Assembly (NCBI GenBank): GCA_037892935.1 | Contig: JAYXKI010000002.1 | Span: 1,364,001 to 1,428,000, forward strand | Direction of reading: 5' to 3' | Length of the DNA stretch: 64,000 nucleotides | Origin: Phlebopus portentosus | Lineage: Eukaryota > Basidiomycota > Agaricomycetes > Boletales > Boletinellaceae | Shown here: positions 10,809-23,202 of the stretch, piece by piece | How the letters are laid out: each line of letters starts with the position of its first letter | How positions within the stretch are numbered: position 1 is the first letter of the stretch | Translations under genes and position numbers: made by a program | Notes under the pieces: generated by a model | Told to the model about the DNA's origin: nothing | The model's input: only the letters and a program-made list of their open reading frames with translations | Database searches by the model: none

Positions 10809-13800
10809 TTCATCCCAGACTGGTTCGCTCTCTCTCCCCCGCATCACCCGAACGCCGTTCGGCCCTCAATGCTACATTACGCGTTTTATTGTTCCGCCCT
10901 TCATTAATACAGATGGAAAGGGCATTCAAGAGTAATATTTGTCGATACGGGATCGCTTGGACTCCCAACCCTAAAAATAATCGTAATTTGGCCATGTGCA
11001 ATTCTGTCATCAATATTTCTCTGTTACTTTTTATTTCCTTTTGATTATTCTTGCTATCCTCTGACTCGCCTCTCCTGCAAGCTCCATCGATTCACCTCTG
11101 TCTGCAAGACTTTTTTTTTACTTACTAGCTTCTGCACGCTTTACCTTTTTTTATTTTATTTCGCACGTCTGATAGACCACCTTTCCTGCTCCGCTCTGCA
11201 TGTCATCCATGTAACCTATTCGTCGCTGCTGCATCGTCGTCCCGTCTAATCACAATACCGTAGTTGAGTTTTTTGTTGCCACATTTCCTTCTACTATCCA
11301 ACTAGTGCTGTTCTTCTGTAAATGTACTTTGACTCATTCCCCGGTCTGCCACTCTGCCACGGTTATACATGTATGTCACATGCCAGAATGGCAAATACTC
11401 TCTTCTTCTTTCATTATCGTCGTCCATATGCACAGCACAGGTTGACTGTATGCAAGTTATTACGCTTTACATGCTTCCACAGGCGTCTAGATTTGTTTGA
11501 CGTCTTTTTGAATCAGCTGTGTTTTTTTCTTTTTCCGCTAACGAGAAGCATGGGTGGACGTGTTACGCACGCGATTGTTGACGTAGAGCGTAGAACGCGA
11601 AGGGAAGCACAAGTGTCATATGCATTCATTCTCGACCGTACGAAGAAGTCCTTGGTTGGCACGCTATATGCATATGCACTACATACAGCAGAGAAGAAGA
11701 AAGAAGTCGGAGGCAATGATCGAGCGATCTGGACCCGGCTTCAAGTTACTGCCGTAAAGATTGAGAAGGCGAGCGTCCAGGCAATGTGCGTATACGTGCG
11801 TACGTATTTCTCTCGAGACGACAGTTTGGTAATCGACTGCCGTCCGCACGTTCGTGCTGTTGCGCCAAAGGGAAATTCAATTGTGGAGGGGGGTTGACGT
11901 TTCTGCTGAGGCAACTGTATCCAACTGAGCCAACAGTATCCAAGGACCTTGGCTCGGGTATACGTACCATACTTACGTATATATATATGGTTGCACGACG
12001 ATTAGATCTAACTCATTCATAATGCAATGATTACCAAAATTGCAAAATAGCGTGTGCAAAAAGCGTTTAGACTCGATCAATGGATCGTACACTGTAACTG
12101 TATTGGTGGCCACATTATTGAATGGTGTGGTGTCAGAGAAGTCCTCTGAAACGGAAAAGCTACTACCGAAGTAAGCCGATTGGCCCGTTTACATATACGA
12201 TGCAATTATGGAGCCTGGCGTGGGTTTTGAATGTAGGATGTCAAAAGGACTAGATGACTATACCCAAGGCAGTAATATGAATAGTAAATCACCAGGTACG
12301 CTATAACCAGTCTTTTGAAATACTCCAATACATATTTACATACAGTATATTCGGAAGAGCCACTAGTCTCAGTTCTACGTAGTCCAAGCGAACTAGCCTG
12401 AAAAGAACGCTCGAGATTAGATGCTCTTCCTTCTACCGGTGCCCGAGACACTCATGCATCATTCAAATCATGATGAGAGATCGGGATTCGTGACGTTGGT
12501 AGCTGAACTAAATAAATATGAATAATTCTGCGTAAAGGCCGGGACTTTACAAAGACATGATTTTGATGATTTGATTTGAATTCTAGCTTAGTGGATTTCC
12601 TAACTTTAGGTGAGGACTGAGGCGCTGGCATGTAGGTCGAGTGAACCACGCGGCTACGAAACTACGATCAGGGAAATGTTGTTCGATTTGTTGGGAACGA
12701 ATGATACGGAGTGACGGTAGATATTAGGCGCCTGAGATTATTGGACTTGGAGCTCTTGCGCCGCCGTCCTGTACACTCATATGATCCAATCAGCTTGAGG
12801 ATCGATAGAAGGTAAATGCGGATTGAGATAGCCAGTAGTGGAGAGGCAGAGAGGAGCGGACCTGATTGTGGCTCGATCCCTTTGGTGCACGGTACATACT
12901 GCCAGATCATAGATCATAGTAGGATGTTCGTCCGTGAGATGGTACCGCACCAAAAACTAATCTTGAAGACAGCTCGCATGGGCACGTCACCAGTACTAGT
13001 CGGAAGTCGTATGTTTCCTCGCTCATCGTTGGCATTTGCTGCCAATTCACCATACCTGTTACTCATACGTCTTTGAAATTACCATTCGTTCGGCTGGAAG
13101 GGATGAGTTTTCGCCGATGCCGAGGACGTTTAGGAGAGTAAGCCAATGGTTGTTAGCCACGGATGAAGTAATCGTCGCTGATGAGGTGGCCGATCCCGTC
13201 TGATGAATGTTAGCTGGAGTAGTATTGATTGTCGGGTCCGAGCTAACAAGTATGCACGTATATATGATTCGCGCAGGGTGGGGAAGAATCCCGGCTCTGA
13301 ACCAATCTCGTGAAAACACCTTTCAAGAGCAGCTTTCCTAAGGTCTTGGATGCAGTCTCCATGGAACTGAACTTGCATTGATACATTCGCTAAGATTCAC
13401 ATGACCACAATAGGAATATGCGCCAAATCGCCAGCGACGGAAGTGGGACAAGAGTTGTAATCAAACCTTCAATGGAAGGAAGCAGTATAGAGAAGCATCA
13501 AGCCACCGATACACAATTTAAGAGTGTGTTAGAATTACCTTAAATAGTAGGATTAATCACCTCCGGCTGCGGCGGGACGTACCTATTTATTGTTGGTTCA
13601 TCACTACAGCTTGAGAAGCTGAGATGACCCTGGACAATCCGAACTAGATAAGAGGCGACAAATAGCCTGTATGCCGAGAAGGGGACCGTGGCAATGAATT
13701 ATTGACGCAGCCGGTTCCGAGATCTGGGAATGGAATCGAAAAGGAAAACTTGGTTTCTAAAGAAGTGTCTCTTGACTGCATTCCGTGTTGCTGTGCTCTT

Positions 13801-14122
13801 GCTTTTCAGCAGTTTCGGTTCGGAGCTCTCGATATATCGATATCTTTAATCTCTAATCAGTTCGACTGCGGAAGATCCATGTGCAAGTCTACAATTGCGA
13901 ATTTGCAGGTGTTGTACAGAATGCTAAATAATGGCTCCTAAGAAGCTTACTGTCAGTGAAGAGTTGAATCGATAAAGAAAGTCCGGCGTACAAAGATTCT
14001 AGGAAGCAACCAACAGGCCTGTCAAATGTTCGTCATGAATAGTTCGTTATGGATGTACTTTGAGTGTATAAATGAAGATGACCGTAAAATGATGCCCCGG
14101 GGGCGACTGTCTTCGATGATGA
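10809..14122. other. 3.3 kb gene-poor region
   Basis: The left part (10809-11330) is T/C-rich, probably the 3' flank of the intronless gene. The 191-codon plus frame at 11322-11897 has no motif, and its composition changes partway along, so I do not call it. On the minus strand between about 13560 and 12900 there are coding-like fragments (FDYNSCPTSVAGDLAHIP; VQFHGDCIQDLRKAALERCF; MRAVFKISFWCGT) that may be a small unrecognised or decayed gene. Nothing else is supportable. Confidence 0.35.
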
Positions 14123-15294
14123 TCATTTCCGACGACTCTTGCCATTCTTTCCTGACCCATTGACCTTTTCGATCTGTTCAGCTCTCTCGGATTCTATGAC
14201 AGGATCTAGAAGTTCTTCAGGAGAGGCGGATAAACGATAGCGGCGTTTCCATTCTGAAGGAGATTCGATATCGGGGCCGTCTACCCAACGCCCCTTCCTC
14301 CGCTTCCTAGCAGGAGCATGAGCACGAAAACAAGAACAAGTTTGAAGAAAATTACTGACTTTGCCTTTGCTTCAATAACTTGGTGACCTTCCAACCCGCC
14401 TGGTCCGTACACTGCATCTTTGTTTGTGTACACTGTTGCTAAACCGACGCGAAGCATTTCATCGGCAAGAGGTAATCCCCATCGGCGAGTAGAAAACCGA
14501 CTTAAGAATCCATTAGGAAGCATCACCGCACAGACCTTCATATACCATATAATCTTTTATTGCATATTATTCTGTGAAAAAAATCATGAAGATAACGTAC
14601 AGCGCGTCCATAGTGGTCACGCTTAAGAAGCTGACAGTAGACAACTTTACCCAGGACCATCTTCTGAAGCCAGTTGAGTGCTTCTGAGGAATACGGTTGC
14701 GCTTTTTTGCCGAAATGACCGAGCTTAAAAATTGATCAATCCTTTAGAACTAGACAGCAATAAGTTATAACTGCATGTTTACCTCTGGAGCGTCGACACC
14801 GGCCAATCGAACATGTATTGTCTCGTCTGTCAAGACTAGCGGCCATTAACCGGTGCTAGTAGATATATCATTGCCTTTGCTGACCTTTCCCGCTTTGTAT
14901 GCATTCCTGCCAATGCTTAACGCAACAAGGTGTATGAAAGAGACGAAATCCATCCCCATCTCCAACACTGAAGCATGGACATGGTTAAATCTCAAATGTA
15001 TATGTGAAGAGGTCAAATCCATCACCTAGTAACAATTCCTTTGATCCATAGTTTCTTCGCATACAAATCAGGAGTTATCCATTCATGAGTCGGATATCTT
15101 CTCAAGTGAATTCTGTAAATAATCTGGAAGGCTAGCATGACCACGGAACCAGCTGCCAGAGTACACGGCAGGCGGTACTTGACGGGCTGTCCTTCATAGA
15201 TGGCGAGCCATTCTTCCAACTTTGACTTGGCTTCCTCCTTGGGCGTTTTAGTATTCTTCGGGGATGGGCTTGAACCAAACAACCATTCAAGCAT
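14123..15294 (-). CDS. LCL3: LCL3-like membrane-anchored staphylococcal-type nuclease
   Basis: Single-pass membrane protein with a thermonuclease (SNase) domain; yeast Lcl3 is mitochondrial. It starts MLEWLFGSSPSPKNTKTPKE, then has a transmembrane segment LAAGSVVMLAFQIIYRI (about residues 45-62). The SNase fold follows: VGDGDGFRLFHTP (calcium-loop aspartate), ETIHVRLAGVDAPE (catalytic Arg and Glu), LGHFGKKAQPYSSEALNWL, VVYCQLLKRDHYGRAV (second catalytic Arg) and ADEMLRVGLATVY. A basic tail ends GKNGKSRRK. Length, single N-terminal anchor and motif order match the fungal LCL3 family. I chose the ATG at 15294 over 15342 because the short form begins exactly like other family members. It is divergent from the STU2 gene, whose start lies 180 bp away. 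Introns around 14880-14840 and 14570-14530 are approximate. Confidence 0.85.
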
Positions 15295-15473
15295 GGTGGC
15301 CGTGCGTGTCCGTCCGTGCAAGCAATAGCAATGCGAAACCACGTTGAACGGGGATTGCCGAGACGCGAGGTTGGAATGTATGTCACGCTATCGTTGAACG
15401 CGTCTCGTGTTTGTTTTGACTCCCAATACGCCACTCGGCCCTCACCAATCTCTCAGCTAGACGAGACGAGACG

Positions 15474-18400
15474 ATGGACGGTCCGCCTCCGCCTGAGGAG
15501 GACTTCACTCAGCTTCCGATTGGTGACCGTCTCGCACACAAGAACTGGAAAGCACGAGTCTCTGGTTACGAAACTCTCATCAAGACTTTCCAGAATACAG
15601 CGTCCGACTCCGATCCGGCCTTCAAGCCTTATCTCGGCAATCCAGATACACTTAAGAAGATCGTCACAGACTCCAACGCTGTCGCGCAGGAGAAGGGTAT
15701 CGAGGCAGTCGTAGCATTCGTTAAATTTGCAGGCGAGAATGCTACACGGACTCGGGAAGTGGTTCTGCCGGCTTTAGTCGATAAATGCTTTGGCTCAGCT
15801 CGTGCCGGAACGAGGAACCAGGCCGTTGAACTTGCATTGCAATATGTGGAAGTTGAGAATGGTGGTGCGGGTATTGTGGTGCGTCTGTTTACCATAGTCC
15901 GTCCGAATTCCAGACCTGATGAAGGAATAAGAACGACATACTTCTCGGCTTAGGTGCCAAACAACCGAAGACGGTTGCAGGTTGCATCGTGACCTTGAAC
16001 GAATGTGTAAAGTACGTAACAATCTGGAGTATGAAGTTTGAGCTTACTGAGTAACGCTACTGCACAGAACATTCGGTACTCAAGCAGTTCCTCCTCCTCC
16101 GATACTGAAAGCTTTACCGAAAATTTTTGGTCACACGGATAAGACAGTCCGCGCTGAGGGCACCAATCTTGTTCAAACACTATACCGATGTATTGGTCCT
16201 GCGATCGAATCGTGGCTCGCCGACCTCAAGCCAGTGCAAGTGAAGGAGCTAAAAGAAAGCTTCGAGAAGATGGATAGTGAAGGAAAAGGGAAAGGCTCAT
16301 TGAGACCAGAAAGATTCACGAGAGCCCAAGCCCAAGAGATGGATGCTGGTGTAGAAGAGGAAGTCGTTCAGGAAGGTGTGTATAGACATAAACTAGTATG
16401 CGAGGTGATACTGAGAATTCTCTAGATCCTCCTGAGATGGACCCCCGGGCCTTCGCAGAAGAGGTCAATATTTCTGATAAGATTCCGTCCGGCTTTCAAG
16501 CCGCTCTTGCTTCCTCCAAATGGAAAGAGAGGAAAGAGGCGTTAGATGATCTTTTGACAGTTTTGAATGCAACGCCACGAATTAAGGATTCCCCAGAAAT
16601 TGCAGATGTGGTCAAAGCACTTGCCGGACGTATGTCTGATGCAAACATTAACTGTGTCATGACAGCAGCAAACTGCTTGGAGGCATTAGCGAAAGGCATG
16701 ATGAAAAGCTTTGCTAGGTTTCGAGATACGGTCGTCCCTCCGATGCTGGAACGATTGAAGGAAAGAAAACAAAGTGTGACCGATGCTATTGGCAATGCTC
16801 TTGACGCGGTATTCTCCACAGTATGTTCCAGTCTTGCATAGTTCATGCACAATGATGTCGTCTAACCAACCTGTAGACAGCATTGCCTGATATCCTTGAA
16901 AATATCCTACCTGCGCTCGGTTCGAAAAATCCTCAGGTTAAGGAAGGGACTATGAAATTTCTGTGTAGATGTTTGACTACCACTACCGTTCCTCCGTCCG
17001 CACCGCAGCTAAAGCCTCTTTCAGAGGCTCTTGCCGGCCTTCTAGAGGATCCCTTTGAAGGAGCACGCAACGAAGCAGCGGCATGCCTGGGAACGCTCAT
17101 GAAAATTGTCGGCGAGCGCCCGTTGAATGCTATAATGGATCAGTTGGCCGATGTACGGAAGGTCAAAGTCAAGGAAGCCTACGAGAAGGCCACTGTGAAA
17201 TGTAAGGCAGGGGCGGGGCCAGTTTCTCGGTCTGCCCCTTCTGCGAAGGCGAGGGCACTAGCAGCAAAGCCTCCTCAACCCGCCTCAGCCTCGACCGAGG
17301 ACGGACTGCCTAATGATGTCGGTCCTCCGAAGCCGAAGGCGAAACCTCCCGCTCGCCTTCTTGCTAAGAAAGCTGTAGCGAATGATTCTCCAGACTTAGA
17401 AACTTCTGCCGCTCCAGCGGAGCAGCCAAAGCCTGCGGCAAGACCTCCAGCCCGGCTAGTGGTGAGCTCGTATGTCCGTTAACAATGTAATAATTTCTGA
17501 TTTTTTTTTTTTGGATAGCAAGCGAAGAAACCTTCGCCTCCCGCCGCCGCGGCAGCTGCATCTTCGAAACCTGCAAAATCTTCTGCACCGGTTGGAGCCG
17601 GTGCACTCGATACCTTTAAGTTCAAGTATTCCTCTGAGGATTCTGAAGCTCTTGCCGCTGATCTCATCCCGGGAGAAATCGCAACAAATCTCGGGGATTC
17701 AAATTGGAAATTAAGATTAGCTTCCCTTGAGGAAATGACTGAATGGGTCGAAGGTGTCGTTAATACCGTGGAGAGCGAAGTTGTGGTTCGTTTCCTGATA
17801 AGGAAGGGTGGGAACGAGAAAAACTTCCAGGTGTGTTCTGAATCACTTTCTTTGCTCATTCGCAACTGACTTCTCGAGAAGGTCTCAGCGAAACTGTATG
17901 GAATCCTTTCCACTCTGGCTGAGCGTTGCCCGACCTTCGGACGGTCCTCCGCGGCTTTGGCTATACCCCATCTGAGCGAGAAACTGGGTGACATGAAGCT
18001 CAAGAAGCCCGCTAGCGATACACTTATGCTCTTCGCTGAGAAGACTTCATTGCAGTTTGTCCTGAATCAAGGTAAGTTAAAATGCAGACCTGCGTAACAT
18101 ATTCTGATCTTACTAAACTGTCACGTAGCATATGACACTCTAGCAAAACAGAAGGCTCCTAAAGTACTCGCCGATTCTGTAGGATGGATAGATACTGCTC
18201 TCACGGAATTCGGTGTATCGGGTGTCTCTCTTCGGAGCCTTATTGAGTTCCTCAAGACTGCGCTGGGAAACTCGAATGCTGCCGTGAGAACAAGCGCTAC
18301 TAAGACCTTGGTGACCATCAAGCTCTTCGTCGGACCTAGTAAGAATTTATTCACCATCTCTTGTAATCTATGTCTAACCTCAGATTACTAGGTGTAAAGG

Positions 18401-21400
18401 AGCTTCTGGGAGAAATCAATCCTCAGCTTCTCGCTACAATTCAGAGCGAATTCGACAAGGTGGACGGAAAGCCTGCTCCGGAGCCCACGCGTACGTCCGT
18501 CGATGTTCAAAATTTGGGCACAATCAGCGGCCCCGGAAAAGCTGCTGGACCCGTCGACGCCATGCATGATCTTTTCCCACGAGTTGAGCTTGACGGATTG
18601 CTCAAGGGCACGACAATCTTGTCGGGCGCGAAGAGTGATGCTTGGAAAACAAAGAAAGAGGCCTTGGAGACATTGCAGGCTATCCTTGATCAAGGTCCAA
18701 ATAAGCGACTAAAACCCAGCATGGGTGCGTCTCATTTCATATCCGCTTGCATAGAAACTTACGCTGAATCTTCACAGGTGAGATTGGACAGATACTCAAG
18801 GCTCGCGTAACAGACACAAACAAGGCAGTACAGCTTTTAGCGTTGGATGTTGTTGCTCGGATCGCGATGGGGATGGGGAAACCTTTTGAGAAGCATACAC
18901 GCTTCTTTGCGCTGCCAGTTGCGACTGTCCTTGCCGACCAAAAGGCAAACATCCGGCAGGCGGGTTTGGCGACGTTGACAGCCATAGCGGAAGCCTGCGA
19001 AGGTGTTGACGGCATTGTGCATGGGCTGGCCACGGCTCTGGAATCGGCCAATCCACTCCAACGGGCCAGTCTTCTCAGCTGGATTGCGGATTGGTTCAAA
19101 GTTCATCAACCCAGCCCAGGGCTCGACCTGAGCACATGGGCCGCGCCAATAGTATCGTGTCTCGATGATCGAAGCGGAGACGTTCGGAAGGCCGCACAGG
19201 CTGCTCTGCCGTTCGTGATTGCACAGTGTGGAGCCGATTACGTTTTACAGCAGACGAGCTCCTTGAAACCTGCTTCAAGAAACACTGTGGTTCCTCTTAT
19301 CAGGGCTGCGGTAACCTCAGCGCCAGAGAAAACCAGCAAGCCAAGTTCTGTTCCTGCACCAATCAAGGAACCGAGACCAAAGTTGGACAGCCCTCCCCTT
19401 CCCCCACAATCACCTCGGCCTGCTAGATCATCTTCTCCTAGTGTTGCGCAGTCTATCGCAGTTCCTGCAAGCAAACTCACTGGTGTCCGTCGTAAATTAC
19501 CACAAGGCTCCATATCTCGACCAGATTCGAGAGTAGATACTACTGAAGATCCATCCGTTGCTGCTGCCTCATCACGTATTGCTCAAAAGCCTGGAGTTAT
19601 CGGTCTCAAAAAACTGACCTCTTTCGCTGCTAAATCCGTACCAGTTGCTGCTCCTTCGCCGACTTCAGCCTCGATGGCGCCGTTCACGACCAGGAACCTT
19701 GAAGCTAAGAAGTCAAGACTGAACAAGGACGGCATTCGATGGGTTATTGAGTCTGGTCCTACGAGGAAGGACCTCGTTGATCTTCTCCAAGTCCAAATGG
19801 AACCGCATACTTCAAGAGATTTATTCTGCCTTCTTTTCAGTCGTGACCACAATGCGATCAACGACTACATATCTGGGATGGGCATTATTTGCGAGTTTTA
19901 CTCGGTATTAGTAACAGGCGATGATAAATATGGGTTCAATGGGCAAGATCGACATAATGTGGGTGTTGCGAATACAGACTTGGCACTTAAATATGTGTCC
20001 ATCCGCGTTCATGAGCCTCAGCCGAATCTGATAGGCAAATGTCTCGATGTTGCGGAGAACGTCATGGCGTTCTTACGTGACGTTAACTACCAGTTAAGTG
20101 ATGCGGAGGCTCTGTGTTTTGTTCCAACGATTATCAACAAGGTCAGTTTCAAAGATTGGAAAGTTCTTCGTATCGTTATGCTTAACTGATATCTGCGGTA
20201 GCTTGGAGATGCTCGCGAAGCAGTTCGTATACGAGTGCAGCAAATACTTCAAGCTCTTCCCAAAGTTTATGCGTATAGCAGGATCTTTCAGCTGTTGATG
20301 GATTATGGCTTGAAATCAAAGGTAGCCAAAACACGGCAAGGATCGTTGGATGAAATGGCTGGAATAATGAAACGGACAGGGGTAGCGGCGTGTGAGCCGA
20401 CGAAATCGTTTCCAGTGTTGGCATCCATGATTTCGGATAAGGACGCATCCGTTCGCAAATCAGCTTTGAATGCCCTTAGCGAAGGATACGTGCTAGCAGG
20501 CGAGACGATATGGTCGTATGTTGGACCACTATCGCCCAAAGACAAGACGCAACTTGAAGAACGATTGCGTCGCGTCGCAGGCCCAAGTAACGCGGATGCT
20601 CTCGAAAGCGCCGTTTCAGCGCCGGCGCCATCTTCAACTCCAGGTCCTGTATCGCGTCTGGCTTCTGGCGTACCCAGACCGAGTTCTCGAGTAAGTGCCA
20701 TTGGGGGCATCCCGCGACCATCTTCTCCTGCTGTCACTGGCCCTTCCCGTCTTGCTCGGCCTTCTTCACCCGCTCGACCTATTCCATCTCCCGTGATATC
20801 TGGAACTTCCCAGGTCGTCACATCTGGTCCTTCATCCAGGTTTTCCAAGAATACAACGTCAGACTCTGCTTCTCCACGACTTGCACGACCTAAAAGCTTC
20901 TTACCTTCGCGTCTCGGTAACTCCCGGATAGGAGGGCCGTCATTTACCGGCTCTTCTCAAGCTAGTAACGAAGATGACATGTTTGATAAACCAGGTCCTC
21001 GGGCACTGAACGGGGAGCATTATCGGCAGCCATCTACTGCGACAATCGATGCAATTGAGGAGCAAGCCCCTGTCCCAGAAGAGCCAGGAGGGGACAACGT
21101 GTCTTTAACCATCTCAAAGATACTGAGTAGTGATCCTGCTCGCAGCGTCGATGCGCTCAAGCAGATCCAAAGAATACTTGAAGTCAGCCCTGAAGATGGA
21201 TCGTCTTCACAGGCTTATGCCGAACTGTCGGACCACACAGAAGGGTTGATCGAAACCATCACGCTACAGATGAGCCACGTATTCGAAAACGCCTCGACAA
21301 TTGTCGAGCCAGCGAATTTCCGGCTCGCTAAGCACTTGATTCAGACTGTCAATGCTTTTTGCGACCATCCATTATTAGCCGAATCCGTACAAGTTGAAAA

Positions 21401-22781
21401 TCTAGTGGGCTTATTTGAAGAGCTTACACTCCGCCTATTGCAGACAGACGAGAGTGAAAGTAGCAAAGTGAAGGATCTCTCTAGGTTTATCAATATGATT
21501 ATCCTTCGACTATTCGCGACGTGCCGGAGAATGGCAGTCTTGAGGTATATCTCTCGGCATCTGTCCTTAGTGATTACGACTGACATCTTTTCAGGGCACT
21601 GTTTTCTCTGCTTCTGCAAATAGTCAAACCATTCCCGGTGAATGGAACTCTACCAGAATCCAAAGAAGCGAAGGTTGCAGAGCTGGTTCTGAAATGTATC
21701 TGGAAACTTGCCCGTAATATCCCGACGGATCTGGAAAAGCAAGAATTAGACCCGGTAGAGTTATTCCCTGCCATAGAGCATTTTCTGCAATCCATCCCTC
21801 CAAATGAATGGCGTGCGCGCGCGACAAACAAAGTACCGAGCGGCGATATGCCCTTGCGAACCATTAAAGTTATAATACAGCATGTCGTCGGTGAGTAACG
21901 CTGCTTTTCCATTCAGACTCATTGATTCAATGAATTACTGTTAGCTTTCTATGGGGATGAAGTTTATGACCTGCTGTCGTCGTCGTTCGAAGATCCTTCT
22001 GCGACTATCGTTTATCCTTATGTCTATCGCATTCTTAACACCAGCCGACAAAACCAGGAGAATGGTGCTCAACGACATTCAACAAATGGATCTTCAAACG
22101 GAAATGGCCAATCCGAATCTACTCCTTCAGGCAGTCAGCCTACCAGTCCTCGGGCTAGATCGTCAGTTGCATCTACGGACCATCGCAACTCGGTCCCGAG
22201 TCGGCATACGTCTCACAGCGGTTTATCAGCAAATGGTGGAAGCATGCTGCCCCCTCCTGTTGACGAGCCGGACCCGGACGATCAGCTGATTACAATTATT
22301 AACCATATCTCGAGTGAAACGACGGGAGCAATGCACAAGGAAGGGATCACGGAGTTGCATCATTTCCTCAAGGCATATCCCCATAAAAAGCCTCGTGTGG
22401 ATAGGATGCTAAAGAATACTGGACCTGCCTTCCGAAAATACATTGCACGCGCGTTGGCTAGTAGAGCTGCTGAGGACGAGGAACGTAATGTTGCAGTTGC
22501 GGACACGCTTTCCAGTACGTTCCTATGCAGTCTCTTGAATTCCAGTAGTAAAGCTAATTTTTTCAGAGCTTGAATCAAAGAGTCGAGATGTTCCTTATGG
22601 TTCAGGACTTGAACGCGAGTCTATCTCGCCCAAATCTCCCACTTCGCCGAGAAGGACCAGTGGTCCAACGGAATTACCCCCTGCCGAGCAGGAACGATTA
22701 CATCGATTACATGACTTGTTTCATTACCGTGCCAGTTCGACGAGCAATAGTTCACGGCCAAAGGACCTGGACGGGAGCTGA
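15474..22781 (+). CDS. STU2: XMAP215/Dis1/Stu2 microtubule polymerase with five TOG domains
   Basis: Very long multi-exon gene (7.3 kb) coding for roughly 2,100 residues. It is a TOG-array protein that adds tubulin at microtubule plus ends and acts at spindle poles and kinetochores. TOG1 starts immediately (GDRLAHKNWKARVSGYETLI, 15520-16250) and TOG2 follows at 16440-17200 (KWKERKEALDDLLTVL). A basic Pro/Ala/Lys linker precedes TOG3 (17650-18330, DSNWKLRLASLEEMTEWV) and TOG4 (18600-19290, SDAWKTKKEALETLQAIL). A Ser/Pro-rich linker (19310-19690) leads to TOG5 (19700-20590, KTRQGSLDEMAGIMKRTG; RKSALNALSEGYVLAG). The C-terminal part holds long helices (LHHFLKAYPHKKPRVDRML) and ends LFHYRASSTSNSSRPKDLDGS. 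Yeast Stu2 and fission yeast Alp14/Dis1 have two TOGs; a five-TOG array is the animal-like form. One intron (around 17462-17518) contains a 13-base T run. Confidence 0.93.
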
Positions 22782-23202
22782 ATCGATCGAGTGCTTAGAA
22801 TATCTATTTCTTTCGGTTTTCGGTTTCCCTGTATTTGTTCTAGAGGACAAGGTATACAGTCCTATTCATAGTAATGCTTTCCATGTAAGTGAAATATAAC
22901 ACCGTTCAACGTGATTGATTCAAAAATGAATGAATGATCTGGATCTGGACTCCGACTCATGACTGGAGGTTCCCGTCAAGGTCATGTGCCATTTACGTCT
23001 CGAGTTTCTCTCTGCCGGTTCCGTACTTCCGCTCTTCCTTCTTATACATACATCGTAGTTCATGTCCCTATAGCTTCATTTCCGCTCGTCGGCTGCTTAC
23101 GGGCTGCTATCAACGGAGGACGCGGAGAGAAAGTCGCCGCTTGCATCTGTAAATTCAGCCTAAAGCTTGTCACTTTGTCCACCAACCAATCTGTCCGTCA
23201 CA
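22782..23202. other. intergenic region between STU2 and acyltransferase
   Basis: Tandem same-strand spacing of 421 bp. The right half (22980-23200) is pyrimidine-rich and probably the acyltransferase promoter and leader. No gene is seen. Confidence 0.5.

Noticed and set aside
11322..11897. 191-codon plus-strand open frame
   Set aside because: No motif, low-complexity Phe/Leu/Arg composition in its first half, and no start context. It lies in a pyrimidine-rich flank.
20303..20848. 181-codon minus-strand frame within STU2
   Set aside because: Antisense shadow of the TOG5 and linker exon of STU2. Its Gly/Arg richness mirrors the Ser/Pro codons opposite.
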